Below, one piece after another: positions 1 through 10,638 of a stretch of 64,000 bases of DNA (the first letter of the stretch is position 1; each line of letters starts with the position of its first letter). The stretch lies in contig NGZR01000001.1 of NCBI GenBank assembly GCA_002197995.1, positions 10,044,001 to 10,108,000 on the forward strand, written 5' to 3'. The DNA is from Gaeumannomyces sp. JS-464 (Eukaryota; Ascomycota; Sordariomycetes; Magnaporthales; Magnaporthaceae). The notes beneath the pieces are model-generated. The model saw nothing but the letters and a program-made list of their open reading frames with translations. It did not search any database and was not told where the DNA came from. Made by a program: the position numbers and the translations under genes.

Positions 1-105
1 ACAATATCAGGGGGCAAAAGAGGAAGTGGGAATGTTTCGGCGAATACGGTGAGTGGGTGGCGGTTCTATCACTTTGTGATTTGTGACAAGTAAAACCGCC
101 CGTTT

Positions 106-136
<31 letters not shown>

Positions 137-1239
137 GATAATCGCCCGGCTGGGGACGCCGGCCGTGAGCTCTGGCCTGGCCTCTGCTTTGTTGGCAGCC
201 CTGGACGACGGGTGTTGTTCGGCCACACTATCGACACTAGGCTCGTTGAGTTAGCTGCCGGGCTCGAGGTTAGGGGAGCCGAGAGTGAAGCTTGGAGCTC
301 CGGGATCTGCAATGGACATGGCGCGGCGCCGTCTTTAATCAAAGCACCATGAGATACACTAGTCTCTGGATGCTACCTACGCAGGTACCTGGGACCGGAC
401 CATCGGGTTTTTAATCTGTCCGGCGTCTCTCTTGGCCGGCAGGCGACAGATGGTTCGTGATCGCATGCCAGGGAGAAAGAAAAAAAAAAAAAAAAAAAAA
501 GCCATCCCATCTAGACATCACGGTTTGTTCAACAAACATGTTCGACTCGCTGTCTGCACGGTCCGCCGTGCCATGCGCTCGCCTGCCAGCCGACTGTCCT
601 ATCAGCAAACCACGTGTTGACCCCTACTCGGAATGACGGGACCCGGGAGCACCCCTGGAGCCGCACCACGAGCTGCCGCCATGTGATTGTTCAGGCAGCC
701 CCAATCCGCAAGCCATGTCGTATCCTACTACACCGCAGGTTCGTCCACATCCCGCCCTGATGCACCGTAGAATCAAACGGGTCTGGTGGGACCTCGGGGT
801 ATGTACGTGGTATTCTTCGCTTCTCCGCGAAGGGCCCACGAGCTTCTCATGGGAGAGCCGCTCTGCTCCGCCGGCCCTGGGTTTAAAGACGTGCGCATCT
901 TTTGCTTGGCGGCAACCTCAGTCTCGCGGCTATACCCCTGCCGTGGCATCGGCAGCTCCCCTCACCTCGCCAGCGATTACTATGGTGGCATAGGAAAGTA
1001 ACCACCCACCCTCAGGTACTCGACCAGCCCCCCATGTTAGCGCTTAGCCAAATACGGCCAAATTAAGCCAGGGTCCCATCCCCCTGCTGAAAAAGGTACT
1101 TACTGAAAAAATTTTCAGCAAAGGCCAATGCTAAAAACGCGTAAAGGTATCGCGATCGAGATAAACACTTTTTTTTCGCGTTAGGCATTTCCTCTTTCAG
1201 CCTTCCACGCATAAAACCTAATAACTACTATCCTTTAAT
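1..1239. other. Gene-free left end with homopolymer tracts
   Basis: No convincing gene is visible. The stretch holds a long poly-T run (about 110-136) and a poly-A run (about 479-500). Open frames crossing them are short, lack conserved motifs and read through the homopolymers. From about 1070 the base composition becomes AT-richer, which probably marks the left flank of the degenerate transposon that follows. I could not define a clean terminal inverted repeat. Confidence 0.6.
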
Positions 1240-2275
1240 TCAAAATATGGGTATAAAACAGCTAACAAAAGCGGAAAGGATCCGTGTTCGGCTTTGTCTT
1301 TTGATGCAGGCTATTCCCAACGCCAGATTGTTAAAGCTACTGGTTTTACTCGCAATCAAATCCGCGCCGCCCTCGTTTCCCAGACCCCCGGCAAGCGATC
1401 CGGCCGACCGCGTTTATAAGCGAGGAACAAGCCCAAAAGCTTATCGAGTTCATTTCTGCTAGCAAAAAGAACCGTCGCATGACGTATTTGCAATTGGCAA
1501 TCGCTTTGTTTGCTAGCATTTTCAGACAATTTACGATTCGATCAACTTTTTACCGCCATGGCTACCGACGATGCGTTCCCCTCCGCAAGCCTCCTATTAG
1601 CGAAAAAAACCGGCTGGCGCGTTTGGCCTTTGCATATAAACACTTGAATTAGACTTTCGACGATTGGGCCAAAATTTTATGGTTAAACGAAACATGGGTT
1701 ACCAGAGGTTTTCACCGCAAATCCCGCGTTACTTGGAAACCCGACGAGGCATTGGATCCGACGTGCGTATCTGCCAAAATACAACGGAAGCAAGGCTGGA
1801 TGTTTTGGGGCTGTTTTTCTGGCTTAACAGGCAAAAAAATCGGTATCCATTGGGAAAAGGATTGGGGCAAAATAAGCGAGGAAAGCTATAGGGCAAAGGT
1901 CGTCCCTCTTGTCGACGGAATGATCCGGATGGCGGCACAAAATGGCCACGCCCTAAAGTTTATGCAAAACAACGCATCCTCTCACGCTTGCCCTGGTACC
2001 GTTGCCGATCTCTTGGAACGAGGCGTTCGTTTTGTGCGTTAGCCTGCTTATAGCCCGGACCTTAACCCTATTAAAAACGTTTGAAACTGGATAAAGGACT
2101 ATCTTAATAATAAATACGGCGAAACGAAAACCCTAGCTATAACGTACTGCGAGGCCGTGTTGTTAGGCCTAGGAAGCGGTGCCAAAGTCCGTTTTTACGG
2201 ATCTGCTTGCAACAATGCCCCAAAGGATGCAGGATGTTATTAACGCTAACGGCATGCATATAAAATGGTGATAGT
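1240..2275 (+). mobile_element. Degenerate Tc1/mariner-type transposase relic, RIP-like mutations
   Basis: This is a broken DDE transposase of the Tc1/mariner superfamily. From 1247 a short helix-turn-helix-like N-terminal part can be read across shifted frames. The catalytic core lies in one frame from about 1650 to 2100. Recognisable blocks are WLNETWV (AAC at 1686-1688 where the first catalytic Asp belongs), GWMFWGCFSG (about 1797), MQNNASSHA (AAC at 1968-1970 where the second Asp belongs) and YSPDLNPIKNV (about 2049, with AAA at 2073-2075 at the third acidic position). There are in-frame stops TAG 2040-2042 and TGA 2082-2084 where Trp is usual. All these changes are G-to-A on the coding strand, as expected from fungal repeat-induced point mutation (inference). 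Element ends are approximate. Confidence 0.8.
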
Positions 2276-5215
2276 TTCAAAAATAAATACGGCGTTAAAG
2301 TTTATCATTTTAAAAGACCAAAGGTACTATTTTCCTTTTAGCAAAAATATAAGCGTTTCCTATTGGCGCTTGGTTTTCCGCAGTGGGCCGGCCAGGGGGC
2401 CCCTTACTAGTGCAAAACGTGGAGTTGGGTGGTAACATACCCATTATACCTAGTAAGAAGAAAGCAAAAAAAAAAAACAGACAGCGAGGCCACACGCGAC
2501 TCGACAAGGTTTATGTTGCCACACGATACTGCCACGGATGCACGTCGCAAGCTGGCCGTCCGACTCGATGTGGCAGACTGGCAGGAATTTTCTTGCAGTT
2601 GTTGTCCTGGGGCAGAAACGGGAAATAACAGGGCGAGCATGCCCAGGGCTCGAGCCGACAAGTCACGATCCTGCAGATGAGCGAGGTAGCAATCCCATAG
2701 AGTTTGTCGAGGTGGATCGGCCACGGCCAATGAATTGGTTGGAAAGCAACCAGAGTGAGGGAAATGAGGAAGTAGGAGGAAGAGAAAAGAAGCAAAACCA
2801 TCAAGACAGAAAGCACCCTCGTGAAGGGATCCAACGCAGGCATTACGCCCGACTGAGACATGGCGTGCATGGCAATGGAGGCGGAGGGCGCATCAATGAT
2901 GGGAGCAAGGGTTGCGGGCTTTGCTTTTTGGGCATGGGACTGTCAGCCCCGCGTGCGACAACGGCCCCATTTGGCACGGCTCCTGCCTGGCCCATTCGGG
3001 GAGCCTGGTCATGTCAGATATTTTGGACGTGGCCGCGCGGGTTCGTTGCCCCGGCAGGAGAGGCTCGACAGACCAAGCAGCGATGCTGTGGAGTTCACCA
3101 CGCAGCACAGGATACCAATCACCTCGCGCTGAGGGCTTCATATTGCAGTTGTTTGGAGCTGCATCCCGTGTGGTCTCGACCGTGACCTCGGACAGGGCAA
3201 CGGTGCCTCAGTCAGGACGCGCTCCGAATTAGGGAATTAGGCTTGAGGGCAGGGGCAGGCCCGAGGCTCCGCATGAGATCGGCCTAGCTCCCTGGCGGCC
3301 ATGTCAGCGCCCCTGGTGGCTCCCGATCCACTCCCACCATCGCTGGCTCGAGTGGCCAGTCGCGAGCAGGAAGGGGGAAGCTTGGGACACCTGCCTGGCC
3401 AGCCGCGAGACCACCAGGCTTGTTGTGTGAGCGTGCAACCTGCAGGGTGTGCCCGGGAGACGTCTTGCTGGCGGGAGGAGAGGATTATTTTATTACAGCG
3501 CAGATTCAGATTGCACAGATGCACGGCAACTGGACTGCAAGTCTCTCGCGTTACCAGTACTCAGTACCTAGGTAGGCAGTGCTGTTGTCGACCAACTGAA
3601 GTGGTGGCCCCGCCCGTCCAGCCCCAAACTCTGGGCTGTGTCATCATCCAGGCCCCATCACCAAGACCCTGCCTGTGCTTTCTGTTCTCCATCGAGCACC
3701 CCCATTCATCTCCGATCCACGTTTTCTGGAGCTTCTTTTCCCATCAAAACCAGCCCCGATCCGCCCCCTTGGACCCCATATCGCGAAACCGCTGGCCTGG
3801 CCGATCCACCCGTTCTCCCCCAAAAAGGGAGACTCTGAGTCCCTTGCCCGGCTCTGGAAGCTCCTTTTGCTTGGCTCTGGAAGCACAGCTCCCTGCGAGC
3901 AGAGCAAGGCGAAAAGCACCCGCCCGGCAATCGAACCCACCTAGGTACCCAGGTCTGCCAGGTCTGTGCCGCCGCCGTCTTTTGCTTTCCACTTTGGCCG
4001 TGGCCCCCTCCCCATCCCCTCGCAACAAACGTGCACGGTTGTTTCGGCTGTTGTCTTTCTGTCTGCTGCTGCTGCCGCCCTCTAGTTCCGTGGTTCGTTC
4101 GTTGGCGCCCAGTTTTCCGATCGAGACCGCCAGATCACTTCCATTGTGAAGGCCGCAACACACAGCCAGAGGAACTCTGCTTCTGCTTTTTTTTTTTCTT
4201 TTGTTTTTTTTGTCCCCGCCCTGCCTTTTTGATCAACCAGCCCCAGCAACGTCATCGCGTCCCCCCAGCCTGCTTTCTGCTTTGGGTCCAGCAGGGGTTT
4301 GTATTTGATTGGCAGATATTACTGCTGCTTCTTTCTTCCCGCAGCGCTGGCTGAGCGACGTCTTCGGTGTTCGGCATATTGTAATTGTTTGCAAGGTCGG
4401 GCAGGGTCTGGTTGCTTTTTTCGATTATTTTTATTTTTATTTTTTATTTCCTGTCCACCCTCTGGCTAGGTTTCGCCTCCCATTGGCACCCGTCACTGGT
4501 CAAGGCTCCAACCTGGATTTCTGTCTGGGGAAGGCGTGCAAGCCCGCCCGGAAAAGTAAGACCGCCCAGCATCGCTCGCAGATTCCTGGCTCAATTTCTC
4601 TGGACGACTCAACTCGCAGCCAACCAGTCCACACCTACCCTCCGCCTCTTCCGCTCCACCGCCCTGCCGCCCTCGCTGACCGCCCTCGGCAGTCCTGGAT
4701 ACCTGGTTAGGCTGGAAGCCGACAACAAAGACTTGCGCCGTTTGTTTAAAATTTTTTTTTTGTCTCGTTCGACGACAGAGTGCCGCCTCCCCTGCCGGAC
4801 ACCAACGCACATCATCCTCCCGCTGCGACCGACCGGCCGACACGAAGCGAAGCGATTACATCAGTTCGAGTTGCCTGCCCCTCCGTCCCCGATCCTGCCA
4901 GCCGTTTGCCTCTCTCTCCCCGTTTCAAACACCTCGACGCAGGCTGCGAAACCAGCACGAGCCGCGTACCCGTACCCTTCGAGGCTCGCCGTTTGCTCCC
5001 GCCGCCTGTGCTTCCCTTTAACGAGCGTGTAGCCTGGTGCTACGAACACGGGCCAGCATCCAAACACACCCCGCGCGCTGCTGCAGGTTTCCCCCTCTCG
5101 ATCGAGGGAAACCCAGAACCCCCGAGGGTCACCTCTTTCTCCTACCATCCCGAGCAGGTTCCGGTCCGAAGCCCAATCTTTGGGATCTTCGAACCACTCA
5201 AACTCTAGCCTCATG
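2276..5215. other. Intergenic region and probable leader of the G-alpha gene
   Basis: No gene was recognised in about 2.9 kb. Open frames are short and overlap in all directions. From about 3600 to 5200 the + strand is strongly C/T-rich, as is usual for promoters and 5' leaders of filamentous ascomycete genes. This part probably carries the promoter and untranslated leader of the G-alpha gene. A palindrome TACCTAGGTA is at 3565-3574 and a near copy at 3938-3947. A sequence resembling a tRNA T-loop around 3930 was examined and rejected. Confidence 0.5.
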
Positions 5216-6848
5216 ATGGGCGCCTGCATGAGCTCGAGCAGCGAGGTGACGGAGCAAAAAAAGAGGAGCCAGAAGATAGACAAGGACCTCGAGGAGGACT
5301 CTAAGAGGCTACGACGGGAATGCAAGATCCTGCTCCTAGGTATGTGTTTGTTCTATTGCGTCCCCCAACGCGCATTCGCGTCGCCGCCCACCCTCCAGAG
5401 CCTGGGGGTGCGAACAGGCTGAGCGCTACCTCCTCTGGAGGCACGAGACACGAAGCTGATCGGCGCTCAACTGCAAACGCGCAGGCTCTGGCGAGAGCGG
5501 CAAGTCGACGATTGTCAAGCAGATGAAGATCATCCACCTCAAGGGGTATTCGGACGATGAGCTGTACAACTACCGACCAACCGTGTTCAAGAACCTGATC
5601 GACTGCGCAAAGGCCGTCGTCAACGCGATGCGCCAGTTCGAGATCGAGCCACAACTAGAGGGCAACCGTGAGCTATGCGACTTCCTGCTCGAATACAGCA
5701 TCGAGGCCGGCCCCCAGGTCGAGATGGACCCCAAGGTCGGCCGCGCCATCCAGTCGATATGGAACGACCCGGCAAGGGAGCAGTTGATGACCCGACAAAC
5801 CGAGTTCTACCTGATGGACTCAGCTGAATAGTGAGTTCTACACTCCTGGTTGGCTTTCGACTACAAACGGCCGCCCTTGTCCTCCCCTCTGAAGCATTAC
5901 AATCCGCTGACGCATCTCGGCTTCGCTACGCAGCTTCTTCCAAGAGGTCATGAGGATCGTCTCGCCCGACTATCTGCCCAACGAGATGGACGTTCTGAGA
6001 GCGAGGACAAAAACGACAGGCATCTACGAAACGCGCTTCCAGATGGGCCAGCTTAGCATCCAGTATGTTTGCATTCCATACTTGTGGATTCGTCGCATCC
6101 GTCTCCGCAACCACCCAATCACTGACCAGACCGCCTCTCCCATCCAGCATGTTCGATGTCGGCGGTCAAAGGAGCGAGCGCAAGAAGTGGATCCACTGCT
6201 TCGAGAATGTGACGTCCATCATATTTTGCGTCGCGCTAAGTGAATATGACCAGGTTCTGATCGAGGAGAGCAGCCAGGTGAGTCCTATCTCGCGCCCTAC
6301 CGCCTTTTCTTTGCCGCCGTTTGCCCCCGCTTGCGGCGCATCAGACTAACAATTCCCGTACCAATCCTCCAGAACCGGATGATGGAAAGCTTGCTGCTCT
6401 TCGACTCGGTGGTGAACTCGAGGTGGTTCATGCGAACCAGCATCATCCTGTTCCTCAACAAGGTCGACATCTTCAAACAGAAGCTCGGCCGGTCGCCCCT
6501 AGGCAACTACTTCCAGGACTACTCTGGCGGCAACGACGTGAACAAGGCGGCAAAGTACCTTCTCTGGCGCTCGCTTTAACCAGGTGAACAGGGCTCACCT
6601 AAACCTCTACCCACAGTATGTGACGTGGCCAGCCCACCCCCGCCCCCTGATTTTCCCCAAAGTGGACGCTTAACGGCTCCGGCTCGGCCCCATGCGCCCT
6701 TTTCTGTCTGCAGCTTGTGCTAACCAAATTCCCCAACGCACCTTCTAGCCTCACACAAGCGACTGATACGTCAAATATCCGCCTCGTGTTTGCTGCCGTC
6801 AAAGAGACTATACTCAACAATGCCTTGAAAGACTCGGGCATCCTGTGA
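5216..6848 (+). CDS. gna-3: Heterotrimeric G-protein alpha subunit, group III (GNA-3/MagA type), with a frame break
   Basis: GTP-binding alpha subunit of a membrane G protein; in fungi group III members act upstream of adenylyl cyclase/cAMP signalling. Exons 5216-5339, 5485-5830, 5934-6062, 6148-6277, 6373-6615 and 6749-6848 join in phase. The product begins [10 protein letters not shown] (Gly2 for myristoylation, Cys4 for palmitoylation). It carries GSGESGKST across the first junction, [12 protein letters not shown] (switch II) in exon 4, NKVD in exon 5, and TQATDTSNI plus the C-terminus [10 protein letters not shown] in exon 6. Exon sum is 1072 nt. Removing a 4-bp tandem duplication (CGCT twice, 6568-6575) gives 1068 nt, 355 residues, the usual family length. 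As written, the frame stops at 6577-6579 (TAA), soon after KYLLWR, losing the G5 motif and receptor-contact tail. An extra ATG lies directly upstream at 5213. Confidence 0.93.
6568..6575 (+). repeat. 4-bp tandem duplication causing a frameshift in G-alpha
   Basis: CGCT occurs twice in tandem directly after the codons for YLLW. The strongly conserved family sequence [20 protein letters not shown] is recovered only when one copy is removed. Either it is a true 4-bp insertion or an error in the assembly. Confidence 0.8.
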
Positions 6849-9800
6849 TGATTTGGTCCACAGACGCCCATCAGACCGCCAACACTCTCTTCACCACTTC
6901 TTCCACAACGTTTGATGGCGCGCGAACCTAGTACTTCCGCCCCTTCCACCATATTTATCTTCTCCTTAAACCTTTCTCTTCGTTTTATTTGTCCATGACG
7001 GCAGTTTCCATTACCCTGGACGTTCCACTGGGGGCATCCATCTTAACGAGTGGCGATATTCCACAAGCATTGGTTCGGAGTTATGGTTGGTTGGCAGCCT
7101 GCGTTTACTCTTTTCCCTTCTGGTCCCGCTCCGGGGCCCTACCGCCGCCTGCTGTCTGTCTACTTTGTCTCATTTTTTTTTTTTTTCTTTGTCCTCATTT
7201 ATCCTTGGTTTCTGGTGCGGCGTTCTTCTGAGGGCGCGCTTGTTTCGCTTTACCTTATTGCATATTCTGTTTCTTGGATCATCTCGCCTACAACTACCCT
7301 GGAGGAGGATTTTGGGTTCACGTGGCAATGGCACGCGTCAACGGATTGAGTATACGAGGAGTTAGACCGTCTCTCTGCAGCAAGATATTTTATTTTATTT
7401 CCCTACTCGACTTGGCCCTTGCTTCATGCATCGACCACCTCAGGGCCTCAACGGCGATCGATCGCCAAGTGGTATCTCGACTCGTCGGGTTCCGGGAGCC
7501 CGATATTGACTGACGGCCACTCTGCGCATCACTTGCCACCCATATTTCCCTAGGTGTGATTGTTTGTCGGGAGACAAGAAATGGTTGGGCTTGAGGCGAT
7601 GTGTTTTGACTAATCAGGTCCTGGAAAGGGTGGGAGCAAGGCGTGTATTGCTCCTGGATGGGGCCTTGTACTACGTATGTTTGCCAGCCCCTCACAAACG
7701 GCGGCGGCTGATGACAGGCATGTACTTGTGAGCCGAGGGGACACTCGTGGGTCTTTGTTCCTCATGGATTTGGGTGAACGCGCGGACTATGGATGAATAA
7801 TCAACAAAACTATCTAGCACACCTAGTTGATAGCAAGACGGTAGTTTGATCGTCTTCACATACTTGCCATCGTTCGGTGCAAGAAGCAGGGTTCTAGGGG
7901 CGTCACTGGAAAATCCCGGGAGAGTGAGTTTTCTTCCTTGGTCGTGCTCTTAGGAAAATCCCCTAGAGTCATGTGCTCGCAAACCGAGCATTTGGAAGCC
8001 AGGATGGCGTGTTGTCGGCCAGAAGAGGGGCAACGTAGCACAGATAGGTACACACACATGGGTATATATGAGGGATAACTGCCGTTGATGCACCTATTGG
8101 GATCTGGGCTAATAAAGCCGCCTTTGGCGGGCAACGACCTAGCCGAGCCAGTCGATGTGTCTTTGGAAACAATCAGACCGTTTTTCTGTGCCTTGATATG
8201 ACAGCTAGGGATTGGGCTCGGTTTAGGCGGTGCCGAGATAGAGCTGGGTGCATCAACAGCGCCGGAATCCATTGGAGATCACTGGTCGTCGCGGGGCATT
8301 GCATCTCCCCGCCTCGTTCATGCCAGAAAAAAGATGGCAGCCCGATTGCCTCAATTCTTTGTCTACATACTTTTTTTTCCTGCCCCATGACCCTTCCCAT
8401 TTTTAGATATACCCTTTCCACTTTTAGGTAAATCCATTCCTGTTCCTGTATCCCTCCATGTGTCTTGTTCCTTCGTCGTGGACGAGCCGCGCGGCACGGG
8501 AAGCCAGAGCATTGCCACGCCGGCGCCGTCAAGGAAGTGCGTGCCATTATCGCCCTGTGATGTGGGCAGCTACCTCTGATTCCGCGTACATCTCCCAACC
8601 GAGTCCAAAATTTTTGAACAACCGAGCCAGGAGCAAAAGACCCAGCCAATTTTTGTTTGTGGAACCCAGTCCTTAGCCCGGACTATCTTTCCCCCCCCCC
8701 TAGTTGGTGGATGCAAGTCGGCCTGCATGCAACAGCACACTCTAACTCGTCCGTACATGCACACATATATGCACGCTATTATCTGCACGATCAGCTGGCG
8801 AGTGCGGTCCATTTGTTGAGTATATTGCCGACGTGTGTCTTCTTTTACCCTATCCTTTTCGTCTACGTAGGTAGGCGGGGTCCGATGTCGTGCGAGACTT
8901 TGAAGATCACGAAGAAAGGTGGCCGCCTTCCTACTTCCAACCATACACAATAATCCCGACGAAAGTGGCCCACGAGCCCGACGCGGCTCAAGCGGTCGGG
9001 TCCATCTATTGCCGGGCTTGCCGCGGCCACCGGGGTACATGGCACCATTTGACGTGATGAAGGCAGAAGTACCAGGCTCTCTTGGCTCAAGTGCCTACGT
9101 AGTAGACCCCCCGCTCCCAATCTGCAGGCCGCATGGTAGATCGGACAAGGGAGCTGAGGCTTCTTACCATGCCGGTCTAGGCTTTCCTATACAGCCTTCG
9201 TCCCGTCTGCTCACGGCAGCCAGGGCAGGGTGGCGGCAGTTCCTGTATGCATATGCCCATGTTTCTCCGGGGTACGTGCGTGCGCGAGTGAGTGCTACTA
9301 GTACCGCAGTAGCACCAGGACGAACCGGTGAGAGATGAGGGCGGCTGCGTGTGGTGTGTCGAAGCAGCCTATCCAACAGTGGGCTTTTCTGGACCTGTAG
9401 CATGCCCACCACACTTTTGATCCGGGAGCCCCTCATCTCTGCGCCTTCAGAGAGATCGCGATGAGCTGGCGGCATCTTTCTTGTTGCTGCATCCTCCATC
9501 GTCATCACTTGGTGGTGCTGCCATTGGGTTGAAACGGGCATGGATGCACAAGCGTGCAGGTCCCTCTGCTCGTCTCATACGCAATGGAAGCTTCTTGGCT
9601 GCCTGAGTTATTTAAACTGATAGACAGAGCCGTCGATGACATGACTTGGTCCCAATGTTGCTGCCCCTCATAACCGTTGCTGTTGGGTGACACCAAAGGT
9701 TCTTGTTAGCAGCCCCTTGTTCTGGGGCCCTTTCCCCTCGTCTTGATATTGGCTTTTTCCTCTTGTCCCAACATTTCCCTCATCTTTGCGACTTCACACC

Positions 9801-10638
9801 GCTTGCTCGGGTTCGCCGACCAGTCCAGAGCCTCGTATCGACACGGAGTCGGAGCAGACCGATAGGGCACTCGAGGTTTGCTCTTAGTGAGCGCTGGGGC
9901 CAATATCTCCACCTCCCCGCCCGTCAGGTGTGGAGGGGAAGCCACAATTTCTTGCTTTGCTGCGTCTCCTATCTCTCGGCCCAGAGCCCAGAAGGCCCAG
10001 AGCCCCTTGCAGGGAGCGTCAAGAGCTGGAATCCCTGCCGGCGGAGCTTGCTGTGGCTGTCTCTAGAGCGATCGAAGCTACAGTGGCCTGACCCCACCTT
10101 GGCGACGAGAACCCCGCCTGCCTTCTGACGTAGGTCCATTGGGGTGAGCTTCCCTTCCCGATGGGAGAGCTCTACGGAGCCCAACATAGTTCCCCTCCCC
10201 GCTGCTGCCGTTGCCGTCTTGTCCCCTCGCTCGGCCGCCAGCGGGGCATCTCTTCAGCGGCCCAGTCAGCCTCCAGCTCTGCCAACTAACACGAGCAGCA
10301 AGCAGGTCCGCACGGGTCCAGACGCTGGACTACCTAGACCGCGAGCTTCGGATCGTCTTGCCCTCCCCTTCGACTCCCTGGTAGCCCCTTTCCATTGCTG
10401 CACTCATCGATTGCCTACTGCGTGCTTGCAGGGAATAAAGGGAAACACTATAAAAATAACGAAAGAAAAAAAGGTGGAAAAAAAGAGGAAAAAACAGGGG
10501 CGCAGCTCAGACATCCTGCCAGACAGTATATCTACCCCCTTCCCGTCTCACCCAGAAGCTATATCACATCACACCTATCAGCCCTAGGCAGAAACAGCAC
10601 AGCACCGGCAGGCCCAGTTTCTTGGCAGAACACACACG
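6849..10638. other. Intergenic region between G-alpha and glycogen phosphorylase
   Basis: About 3.8 kb with no recognisable gene. The first few hundred bases are T-rich and probably hold the 3' untranslated region and polyadenylation site of the G-alpha gene. The final 900 bases before 10639 are C/T-rich and probably form the promoter and leader of the phosphorylase gene. The short open frames between them show no family motif and no coherent intron structure. Confidence 0.5.

Noticed and set aside
81..620. Short open frames spanning poly-T and poly-A runs
   Set aside because: They encode poly-Phe or poly-Lys through the homopolymers and have no other support.
1070..2420. Terminal inverted repeats of the mariner relic
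   Set aside because: Some A-rich similarity exists between about 1085-1135 and the reverse complement of 2330-2385, but it is too weak to define element ends.
3915..3950. tRNA T-loop-like sequence on the minus strand (GGGTTCGATT)
   Set aside because: The flanking bases do not form a T-stem, and no D-arm, anticodon arm or acceptor pairing could be found at the required distances.
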